A stretch of DNA of 6,934 bases, taken from NCBI GenBank assembly GCA_022567855.1, contig JADFGE010000161.1:1-6934 (forward strand), written 5' to 3'. The notes under the pieces are model-generated. The model did no database searches. It was not told where the DNA came from and worked only from the letters and a program-made list of their open reading frames with translations. A program made the position numbers and the translations under genes. The stretch comes from Planctomycetota bacterium. GTDB lineage: Bacteria > Planctomycetota > Phycisphaerae > Phycisphaerales > SM1A02. Positions 1-6,665 of this stretch are shown here, in pieces. Every line of letters begins with the position of its first letter. Position 1 is the first letter of the stretch.

Positions 1-754
1 ACTTTTGATCGTGGACTGGACCCCGCTGGAGGTGGCCGCGATCCTGATCTTCGTCGGCATGCTGTTCGACGCCATCGACGGCTCGATCGCCCGGCTCGCT
101 CAAGTCCAATCCGATCTCGGCGCGCAGATCGACTCGCTGGCGGACATGGTGACGTTCGGCGTGGCGCCGGCGTTCCTGACCTTGCGCCTCGTGAGTCTCG
201 AAACCGCGGACGGCGGACTCATCATCGGACCCGGGGCGGACAACGTCCTGGGGAAGATCATCTGGGCGGCCGCAGCAGTGTACGTGTGCTGCGCAGCGAT
301 GCGCCTGGCCCGGTTCAACCTTGAGATCACAACGAACAACCGGGGGCACACTAAGCAATTCCACGGGCTGCCCACACCCGGGGCGGCTGGGGCCCTGGCC
401 GGACTGATCGCCCTCCATCAACATCTGCTCGTGACGAAGTTCGGCGATCACGTTCCGGCGGCGTTCGTCCGCGGCGCGGCACTGGGCATTCCCGTCATCA
501 TGCTCATCTGCGGCATCGTGATGGTCTCAAACATCTCGTATGTGCATGTCACCAACCGGTTCGTTCGCGGACGGCGCAGCTTCGCTTATGCGGCTCGATT
601 GATTGTTCCCGTCGCGTTGCTTGTATGGTTTTTGGAGGAGACCCTGGCGGTGGCGTTCACCGGCTACGCGTTGTCCGGACCGGCTCGTCTCATCGTCGCA
701 CGCTTTCGACGGAAGCGTTCAACTGACCCGAAGCACCCTGCCGATCCCTCGTAA
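1..754 (+). CDS. pssA: CDP-diacylglycerol--serine O-phosphatidyltransferase (phosphatidylserine synthase), 5' partial
   Basis: This integral membrane enzyme would transfer a phosphatidyl group from CDP-diacylglycerol to serine, making phosphatidylserine, the precursor of phosphatidylethanolamine. Counting from the TTG at position 5, the full CDP-alcohol phosphatidyltransferase signature is present: D22-x2-D25-G26-x2-A29-R30-x8-G39-x3-D43-x3-D47. The four Asp bind metal and drive catalysis in this family. The DSLADMVTFGVAP stretch that includes D43 and D47 is typical of phosphatidylserine synthases rather than of PgsA. Hydrophobic segments lie near residues 9-21, 85-98, 125-140, 157-178 and 198-220, followed by a short basic tail. 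The TTG is probably not the true start: the frame stays open to the window edge, and family members normally carry another transmembrane segment before the signature, so the N-terminus is missing. A 63-base gap separates it from gltX, and it may belong to the same or an upstream unit. The exact alcohol substrate is inferred from motif style. The family assignment is secure. Confidence 0.88.
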   Translation, partial: LLIVDWTPLEVAAILIFVGMLFDAIDGSIARLAQVQSDLGAQIDSLADMVTFGVAPAFLTLRLVSLETADGGLIIGPGADNVLGKIIWAAAAVYVCCAAMRLARFNLEITTNNRGHTKQFHGLPTPGAAGALAGLIALHQHLLVTKFGDHVPAAFVRGAALGIPVIMLICGIVMVSNISYVHVTNRFVRGRRSFAYAARLIVPVALLVWFLEETLAVAFTGYALSGPARLIVARFRRKRSTDPKHPADPS

Positions 755-817
755 GGACAGACGCCGATCGCAACCCGCATCGACTTCCCTGCGCGGGGAC
801 GATACCCTTTCGGCCTG

Positions 818-2602
818 ATGAGTCAGACCAATCCGACGATTGTTCGTACGCGATTCGCGCCCAGCCCCTCGGGCCCGCTCCACGTCGGGGGCGCCCGTAC
901 GGCCCTGTTTTGTTGGGCCTACGCCAAGGCTCATGACGGCTCGTTCATTCTGCGCATCGAGGACACCGACCAAAAGCGATCATCCGACGCCGCCTGCCAG
1001 GCGCTGATGCATGATCTGCGTTGGCTTGGCATCGACTGGGATGAAGGGCCGGAGTTCGATGGCATAGGCGGCGGTGACTTCGGCCCGTATTTCTGCTCCA
1101 AACGACTGGATATCTATCACAAGTACATTGACCAACTTATCGATGAAGGCAAGGCCTATCGCGCCTTTGAGACGCCGCAGGAATTGGACGCGGCGCGCAG
1201 CGATGCAAAGCGTCAGAAGCACAACTATCGCTACGATCGGTCGGCGCTGAAGCTCGATCAGGCGACGATCCAAGCGTATCTGGACGAAGGGCGTCCTTAT
1301 GTTGTTCGCTTCACGCTGCCGAATGACGAGCCGATTCTTGTGCGCGACGAGGTGCGCGGCGAGGTCACGGTCGATCCGAAGGAGATGGATGATTTCGTCA
1401 TCCTCAAAGCCGACGGCTATCCAACGTATCACTTTGCCGTAGTCATCGACGATGAGTCGATGAACATTACGCACATCATCCGGGGGCAGGAGCATCTGAA
1501 CAACACGGCCAAGCACGTGCTGCTTCAGGATGCGCTTGGCTTTCGTCGGCCGGTGTTCGCGCATCTCTCACTCATCTTCAATCCCGATGGCTCGAAGATG
1601 TCCAAGCGCGAGAAAGCGAAGGCCGCGCGTAAGGCGGCGAGCGCTTTCTTGCAGTCAAAGCCAACTGAGGATGTTGAGGCGTGGCTATCGCACTTGACCA
1701 GTTTCGATATGAAGATCGGGGATCTCGTACGCAATAGTCAACAGAGACACCTTCACCTCTATCAAGAAGTAGAGCATCTCTTCTCACCCACCGATTTTCG
1801 GAGTTTCCTTGACGGTGACACCGACGAGCCGGGCATCGCGCACTTGATCGCAGACGATCTCGGTGTTGATCTACCAGAGATCGATGTGCAGGATTTTCGA
1901 GTCTCCGGCTTCTTGCCCCAAGTGCTGGTCAACTACCTCGCTTTGCTGGGTTGGTCGCCGGGCAACGATGTCGAGAAGTTCGATCACGCGTTCTTGATCG
2001 AGCACTTCGATCTCGATCGGATCATCAAATCACACGCCAAGTTCGACCGCGACAAGCTCCTCGCGTTCAACCTCGATGCGATCCAGGCGATGTCACCCAA
2101 GCAGTTCCACGACCTGTGGTACGCGCATTGTCGTGAGTATCATCCCAAGTTTGTCGAGAAACTCAGCCCCGAGCGGTTTGACATGCTCGCGGCGGCCAAC
2201 CAGAGTCGATCCAAGACGCTCGATGATACGGTGAAGTCGTCGCAGTTCTTTATCATGGCGGACGATGCGATTGAGTACGAGCAGACCAAGGCTGTGCGCA
2301 AAGCGCTGTGCAACGGCGACCCGAGTGGGTACGACCACTTAGCCGCGATCAAACCGCTGCTGGCTGATCTAACCGATTGGACAAAGGATGCAATTGAACC
2401 GGTTGTGGACAAGTATTCCCAAGAACATGCCAATGGAAAGCTCGGCAAAGTCGCCCAGCCCCTGCGCATTGCGGTCAGCGGCTCAACCGTCAGTCCTGCG
2501 ATCTTCGAGACGCTTGCTATCCTGGGGCGTGAGGCCGTCGTGAATCGCATCACACGGTGCCTGGCTAACCGTCAACAATTCCTTGATACGTCCAACGCAT
2601 GA
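818..2602 (+). CDS. gltX: Glutamyl-tRNA synthetase with a large insertion after KMSKR
   Basis: This cytoplasmic class I synthetase attaches glutamate to tRNA-Glu. The Rossmann catalytic core opens with FAPSPSGPLHVGG, where H22-G25 is the HIGH motif. It continues with the RIEDTD segment and the DFVILKADGYPTYHFAVVIDD stretch from about 192 to 212, and ends with the KMSKR loop at 260-264. The region after GKAY (111-114) has no Cys, so the zinc site of the E. coli enzyme is absent, as in other zinc-free GluRS. The usual text resumes with GFLPQVLVNYLALLGW at 364, and the helical anticodon-binding part runs to the end. KMSKR and GFLP are normally about 13 residues apart but are 100 apart here. That extra ~87-residue block explains most of the 594-residue length (the usual length is about 470-490). 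The ATG at 818 gives the expected short N-terminus; no Shine-Dalgarno precedes it. The stop overlaps the glnS start by 4 bases. Because a GlnRS gene follows, this enzyme is probably discriminating, which is inference. Confidence 0.96.
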   Translation: MSQTNPTIVRTRFAPSPSGPLHVGGARTALFCWAYAKAHDGSFILRIEDTDQKRSSDAACQALMHDLRWLGIDWDEGPEFDGIGGGDFGPYFCSKRLDIYHKYIDQLIDEGKAYRAFETPQELDAARSDAKRQKHNYRYDRSALKLDQATIQAYLDEGRPYVVRFTLPNDEPILVRDEVRGEVTVDPKEMDDFVILKADGYPTYHFAVVIDDESMNITHIIRGQEHLNNTAKHVLLQDALGFRRPVFAHLSLIFNPDGSKMSKREKAKAARKAASAFLQSKPTEDVEAWLSHLTSFDMKIGDLVRNSQQRHLHLYQEVEHLFSPTDFRSFLDGDTDEPGIAHLIADDLGVDLPEIDVQDFRVSGFLPQVLVNYLALLGWSPGNDVEKFDHAFLIEHFDLDRIIKSHAKFDRDKLLAFNLDAIQAMSPKQFHDLWYAHCREYHPKFVEKLSPERFDMLAAANQSRSKTLDDTVKSSQFFIMADDAIEYEQTKAVRKALCNGDPSGYDHLAAIKPLLADLTDWTKDAIEPVVDKYSQEHANGKLGKVAQPLRIAVSGSTVSPAIFETLAILGREAVVNRITRCLANRQQFLDTSNA

Positions 2603-4296
2603 CTACCGCTGAAGCTCAACCCGCGCTTGATTTCGTTCGTCAGATCGTGGCCGAGGACGTAAAGGCGAACAAACACGCCGGCCGAGTCGTGACGCGTTTC
2701 CCGCCCGAGCCCAACGGCTATCTCCACATTGGCCACGCCAAAGCGATATGCCTCGATTTCGGCGTGGCGCAGGAGTTCGGCGGGACGTGTCACCTGCGTT
2801 TTGATGATACCAACCCGACCAAAGAAGAGCAGAAATACATCGACGCGATCAAGGCTGACATCCGATGGCTCGGCTTTGAGTGGGGTGAGCACGAATACTA
2901 CGCCTCGGACTACTTTCAGCAGCTTTACGATTGGGCCGTCGCGCTCATCACCGAGGGCAAAGCGTATGTTGACGAGCTTACCGCCGAGCAAATCCGTGAA
3001 CATCGCGGAACGTTGACCGAGCCCGGGCGCGAGAGTCCATCTCGCAATCGCAGCCCGAAGGAGAACCTCGATCTGTTTGAGCGAATGAAGAACGGCGAGT
3101 TCCCCGACGGTTCGCGCGTGCTGCGGGCGAAGATCGACATGGCTTCGCCGAACCTGAACATGCGCGATCCGGTGCTGTATCGAATCCTGCACGCAACCCA
3201 TCCGCGCACCGGCGAGGCGTGGTGCGTCTATCCGATGTACGACTGGGCGCATGGACAATCCGATTCAATCGAGGGGATCACGCATTCGCTGTGTACGTTG
3301 GAGTTCGAGGATCATCGGCCGCTGTATGATTGGTTTGTCGAGCAGTTGGGGATTCACCATCCGCAGCAGATCGAATTCGCCCGGCTCAACCTGACCTACG
3401 TGGTCATGAGCAAGCGCAAGCTGCTGGAGTTGGTGGAGGACCGCCACGTCGATGGTTGGGACGATCCGCGCATGCCGACCCTGTGTGGTTTGCGCAGGCG
3501 CGGCTATACGCCCGAGGCCATCCGGAATCTGTGCGCTAAAGTCGGCGTGACGAAGCACAACAGCCTGACTGATGCGGCGCTGCTCGAACACACGCTGCGA
3601 GACGATCTGAACAAACGATCGCCGCGCGTGATGGGTGTGCTGCGACCGCTTCGCGTGGTGATCGAAAATTATCCCGAGGATCAGGTCGAAGAGTTGGAGG
3701 CGATCAACAATCCCGAAGACGAGTCGATGGGCACGCGCACAGTGCCATTCTCGCGCGTGGTGTATATCGAGCGGGATGATTTCCGTGAGGATCCGCCGAG
3801 GAAGTTCTTCCGCCTCGCACCGGGCAAGGAAGTCCGCCTGCGTTATGCGTACTTCATCACCTGCACGGACGTTGTAAAGGACGAGAACACCGGCGAAGTC
3901 ACGGAGCTTCGCTGCACGTACGATCCTGCCACGCGCGGCGGCGATTCCCCCGACGGCCGCAAAGTCAAAGGAACACTGCACTGGGTGTCCGCATCGCACG
4001 CACTCTCAGCTGAAGTTCGCTTGTATGATCGCCTGTTCACGGTGCCGGACCCGACCGGTGATAAGAGCGGCAAAGATTACCGCGAGTTCTTGAATCCCGA
4101 CTCGATCGAGGTGTTGACCGATTGCAAGGTGGAGCCGAGTTTGGGGAACGCGCAGCCGGGCGATCGGTTTCAGTTCGAGCGGCTCGGGTATTTCTGCATC
4201 GATCGCGATTCATCCGATGGGCGACTCGTCATCAATCGCACGGTGACGTTGCGCGACTCGTGGGCGAAGATTGAGCAGGCTTCGTCAAAGAAATGA
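2599..4296 (+). CDS. glnS: Glutaminyl-tRNA synthetase
   Basis: This enzyme charges tRNA-Gln directly with glutamine using ATP, in the cytoplasm. The match to the E. coli enzyme is close over the whole length (565 residues against about 554). The RFPPEPNGYLHIGHAK stretch holds the HIGH motif at 43-46. RFDDTNP follows, with D69 matching E. coli D66, which contacts the amino acid. VMSKRKL holds the MSK loop at 270-272, followed by VDGWDDPRMPT and GLRRRGYTPEAIR. The remaining ~230 residues form the two beta-barrel anticodon-binding domains, including ERDDF, RLAPGKEVRLRYAY and GTLHWVSA, and end near RTVTLRDSW. The ATG overlaps the gltX stop as ATGA, and no Shine-Dalgarno is seen, so translation is probably coupled to gltX. 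The 3' end likewise overlaps the next gene by 4 bases. GlnRS is patchily distributed in bacteria and is generally regarded as acquired from eukaryotes. Nothing in the frame is broken or truncated. Confidence 0.97.
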   Translation: MTTAEAQPALDFVRQIVAEDVKANKHAGRVVTRFPPEPNGYLHIGHAKAICLDFGVAQEFGGTCHLRFDDTNPTKEEQKYIDAIKADIRWLGFEWGEHEYYASDYFQQLYDWAVALITEGKAYVDELTAEQIREHRGTLTEPGRESPSRNRSPKENLDLFERMKNGEFPDGSRVLRAKIDMASPNLNMRDPVLYRILHATHPRTGEAWCVYPMYDWAHGQSDSIEGITHSLCTLEFEDHRPLYDWFVEQLGIHHPQQIEFARLNLTYVVMSKRKLLELVEDRHVDGWDDPRMPTLCGLRRRGYTPEAIRNLCAKVGVTKHNSLTDAALLEHTLRDDLNKRSPRVMGVLRPLRVVIENYPEDQVEELEAINNPEDESMGTRTVPFSRVVYIERDDFREDPPRKFFRLAPGKEVRLRYAYFITCTDVVKDENTGEVTELRCTYDPATRGGDSPDGRKVKGTLHWVSASHALSAEVRLYDRLFTVPDPTGDKSGKDYREFLNPDSIEVLTDCKVEPSLGNAQPGDRFQFERLGYFCIDRDSSDGRLVINRTVTLRDSWAKIEQASSKK

Positions 4297-5246
4297 GCCC
4301 GTACATGGAGCGAGTAGAAGATCACCTGAAACAGATGCAAGGCCAATCGCCGAGCAGCGTCGTCGCACTGATGAGCAACCTCATCGACTACGCGGGCCTG
4401 TTTCCCCCGGCCAAGCTTGATATGCCGGCGACCGTGCGCAACTACGCCGACTATCTGTCGAGCCCCGAGGCGTGGATGCTGGGGCGGCTGCTTGTCCCGG
4501 CCGGCCGGCTGGATGAGTTCGAACCGTGCGCTGCATCGTTGCTCCCTCACGACGATGAGGCTGAACCGTGGCGGATCAGTTGTCTGATCGCACCCGCCGG
4601 GGAGCGGCAGCTCGATGAGGATCTGCAACGGATTGCCTCGTTCAATAACCACCACGCGGCGCCGGATGAAGGTTTGGCAATAATCGACGTCATCGAACTG
4701 CGCGCGGATTCAGCTCAGAAGATCGATGATGCGCTCGACATGATCGCGGATGAGCTGTTTGCATTCTTTGAGCTGCCGATCGAGGATGATCCGCGGGGGC
4801 TGATCGCCGCCCTGGCCGGCGGTGACGCCGGGGCGAAGGTGAGGACGGGCGGAGTGACAGCTGACGCCGCGCCGGCGCCTGCCCTGCTCGCCCGGTTCAT
4901 CGGCGCTTGTGCATCTGCCAACGTCCCGTTCAAGGCGACGGCGGGGATGCATCATCCGTTTCGTTATCACGATGATTCCGTCGGCGCGAGGATGTTCGGC
5001 TTCCTGAACGTCTTTGTCGGCGCTTGCCTTGCTCATGAAGTGCAACTCGACCAGGAATTACTTGCCGATCTATTGGACGATGAATCGAGTTCGTCCTTTC
5101 GTTTCGATGCTGAAGGATTAGCCTGGCGCGAGCATCGGCTCAGTCAAGATCAGATCACCGACGCGCGAAATCACTTCGCCGTCTCGTTTGGTTCATGCTC
5201 GTTCGACGATCCGCGAGACGGCCTACGAAAACTAAAGCTCCTGTAA
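4293..5246 (+). CDS. Uncharacterised conserved protein, possible DeoC-like class I aldolase fold
   Basis: I do not recognise a named function. The protein has 317 residues with no signal peptide or membrane segment, so it is probably cytoplasmic. The N-terminal part has a distinctive LIDYAGLFPPAKLDM stretch (about 31-45), then NYADYLSSPEAWMLGRLLVP. The middle is rich in Asp and Glu. The C-terminal half holds three conserved-looking blocks: K182-V-R-T-G-G-V-T189, PFKATAGMHHP (212-222, Lys at 214), and SFGSCSFDDP (298-307) just before the end. Their order and spacing recall DeoC: the KTSTG strand with the Schiff-base Lys, the FKPAGGVRT strand with the second Lys about 34 residues on (32 here), and the final FGASS loop. 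This resemblance is my reading and not an established family link. The ATG overlaps the glnS stop by 4 bases, and fumarylacetoacetase begins 13 bases after its end, so it is cotranscribed and may act with that hydrolase. The second Met at residue 5 is an alternative start. That the gene is real is near certain; its function is not. Confidence 0.9.
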   Translation: MSPYMERVEDHLKQMQGQSPSSVVALMSNLIDYAGLFPPAKLDMPATVRNYADYLSSPEAWMLGRLLVPAGRLDEFEPCAASLLPHDDEAEPWRISCLIAPAGERQLDEDLQRIASFNNHHAAPDEGLAIIDVIELRADSAQKIDDALDMIADELFAFFELPIEDDPRGLIAALAGGDAGAKVRTGGVTADAAPAPALLARFIGACASANVPFKATAGMHHPFRYHDDSVGARMFGFLNVFVGACLAHEVQLDQELLADLLDDESSSSFRFDAEGLAWREHRLSQDQITDARNHFAVSFGSCSFDDPRDGLRKLKLL

Positions 5247-5259
5247 GTCCCTACCTACC

Positions 5260-6579
5260 ATGCCGACTCTTGATCAAACACACGATCCCTCACTACGTAG
5301 TTGGATTGAATCCGCCAACGAACCGAACTGCGATTTTCCGATTCAGAACTTGCCGTTTGGTGTTTTTCGACGCAAAGGCGCGACGGAACGACCACGCATC
5401 GGCGTGGCCATCGGTGACTGCGTGCTCGATGTGGCTGGATGCGTCGAAGCCGATTTGCTCGATGGGATCGACCCGGAATCAGCTTGCGTCCTCAGTGCGT
5501 CGTCGCTCAATCAATTCATGGCGAAGGGCAGGCGTACGTGGTCGATCGTCCGACGCGCGCTGAACGCTCTATTGCAGGCGGGCAACACTCGACTGCGCGA
5601 TGACGACCAGCGCTGCGAGCAGCTTCTTGTGTCGATGCACGAGGTCGAATGTCTTCTGCCCGCGCAGATCGGCGACTATACCGATTTCTACGCCTCGATT
5701 CATCATGCGACGAACGTCGGCTCGATGTTTCGCCCCGACAATCCGCTCCTGCCAAACTACAAGAATCTGCCGGTCGGGTATCACGGGCGCGCCAGTTCGA
5801 TCGTCCCCAGCGGCGCGCCGATTCGCCGGCCGATGGGGCAAACCAAAGCGGACGACGCCGATCTTCCCACCTTCGGTGCGTCTCGATTGCTCGATTACGA
5901 ACTGGAGATTGGCTTCTTTGTCGGGCCGGGCAACGTGCTCGGACAGCGCATCACAATGAACGAGGCGCGCGACCACATCTTCGGCCTGTGTATCCTCAAC
6001 GACTGGTCCGCGCGCGACATCCAGAAGTGGGAGTATCAACCACTGGGGCCGTTCAACGCGAAGAACTTTGCGACTACGATTAGTCCGTGGGTGGTGACGT
6101 TGGACGCGCTGGAGCCGTTTCGACTCGCGAGCAATCCACGTGGTCCGGATGATCCGCCGGTGTTGGAGTATCTTCAGCCGATCGATGAAATGGCCTACGA
6201 CATCACGGTCGAGGCGTATATCTGCTCAGCGCAAATGCGAGAATCCGACACGGCTCCGATGCTGATCAGTCGCGGTACGTTTACGGATATGTATTGGACG
6301 ATTGCGCAGATGCTCGTGCATCACAGCTCGACCGGTTGCAACATGAACCCGGGCGATCTCTTGGCCAGCGGCACCATTTCCGGCACGAGTGAAGATTCGC
6401 GCGGCTGTCTGCTGGAGCGCACCTGGCGCGGGCAGAATCCGATTACGCTGCCCGATTCAACGCAGCGCAAGTTCCTCGCCGACGGCGACGAGGTGATTAT
6501 CAAGGCCTATTGCGAGCGCGAGGGCGCAACCCGCATCGGCTTCGGCGAATGTCGCGGCATCATTCAGCCGGCACAATAA
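5260..6579 (+). CDS. fahA: Fumarylacetoacetase (fumarylacetoacetate hydrolase)
   Basis: This enzyme hydrolyses 4-fumarylacetoacetate to fumarate and acetoacetate, the last step of tyrosine and homogentisate breakdown. The 439 residues align along their length with human FAH (419). The N-terminal SH3-like domain begins at CDFPIQNLPFGVF (24-36). The catalytic domain contains IGDYTDFYASIHHATNVG, with metal ligand D142 and catalytic His H149 (human D126 and H133). R158 and Y174 match human R142 and Y159. The ELE pair at E214 and E216 matches E199 and E201. NDWSARDIQKWEY supplies D248, R252 and Q255 (human D233, R237, Q240). K268 matches K253, and a Glu near 386 in CLLE is the likely match for the catalytic Glu. 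All active-site residues I could place are present, so it should be active. The ATG at 5260 gives the N-terminus (HDPSLRSWIESAN) usual in bacterial members. No Shine-Dalgarno is visible. No other tyrosine-pathway gene lies in the window. Confidence 0.97.
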   Translation: MPTLDQTHDPSLRSWIESANEPNCDFPIQNLPFGVFRRKGATERPRIGVAIGDCVLDVAGCVEADLLDGIDPESACVLSASSLNQFMAKGRRTWSIVRRALNALLQAGNTRLRDDDQRCEQLLVSMHEVECLLPAQIGDYTDFYASIHHATNVGSMFRPDNPLLPNYKNLPVGYHGRASSIVPSGAPIRRPMGQTKADDADLPTFGASRLLDYELEIGFFVGPGNVLGQRITMNEARDHIFGLCILNDWSARDIQKWEYQPLGPFNAKNFATTISPWVVTLDALEPFRLASNPRGPDDPPVLEYLQPIDEMAYDITVEAYICSAQMRESDTAPMLISRGTFTDMYWTIAQMLVHHSSTGCNMNPGDLLASGTISGTSEDSRGCLLERTWRGQNPITLPDSTQRKFLADGDEVIIKAYCEREGATRIGFGECRGIIQPAQ

Positions 6580-6665
6580 ATGCAAGACGAAATCCACAAG
6601 ATCAACTCCAAAATGGGGGATGCGCTATCACCGATCCCCGTCTGGTCGCAAGAGACTTGCAGCAG

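Noticed and set aside
5..7. TTG at position 5 as the true start of the phosphatidylserine synthase.
   Set aside because: The frame is open to the window edge, and the catalytic signature would begin only 21 residues in, without the transmembrane segment that family members normally have before it.
755..817. The gap between pssA and gltX as a promoter or terminator site.
   Set aside because: I found no clear -35/-10 pair, no stable inverted repeat and no T-run. It could still hold a lineage-specific promoter, but the sequence does not show it.
1610..1906. The GluRS insertion as an intein or a mobile element.
   Set aside because: It is under 100 residues, lacks the Cys/Ser start and His-Asn end of inteins, and shows no terminal repeats. 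It reads as an ordinary in-frame domain insertion.
3265..3999. A long reverse-strand open frame (244 codons) opposite glnS, with similar long ones opposite gltX (980-1564) and at the gltX/glnS junction (2572-3258).
   Set aside because: These are mirror frames caused by GC-rich codon bias. The forward strand encodes unmistakable synthetase motifs over the same bases, and the reverse products show no family features.
6616..6639. A possible hairpin between the convergent genes: ggggat paired with atcccc around a 12-base loop.
   Set aside because: The stem is only 6 bp, the loop is long and no T-tract follows on either strand. A terminator is expected somewhere in 6580-6665, but this sequence does not convincingly show one.
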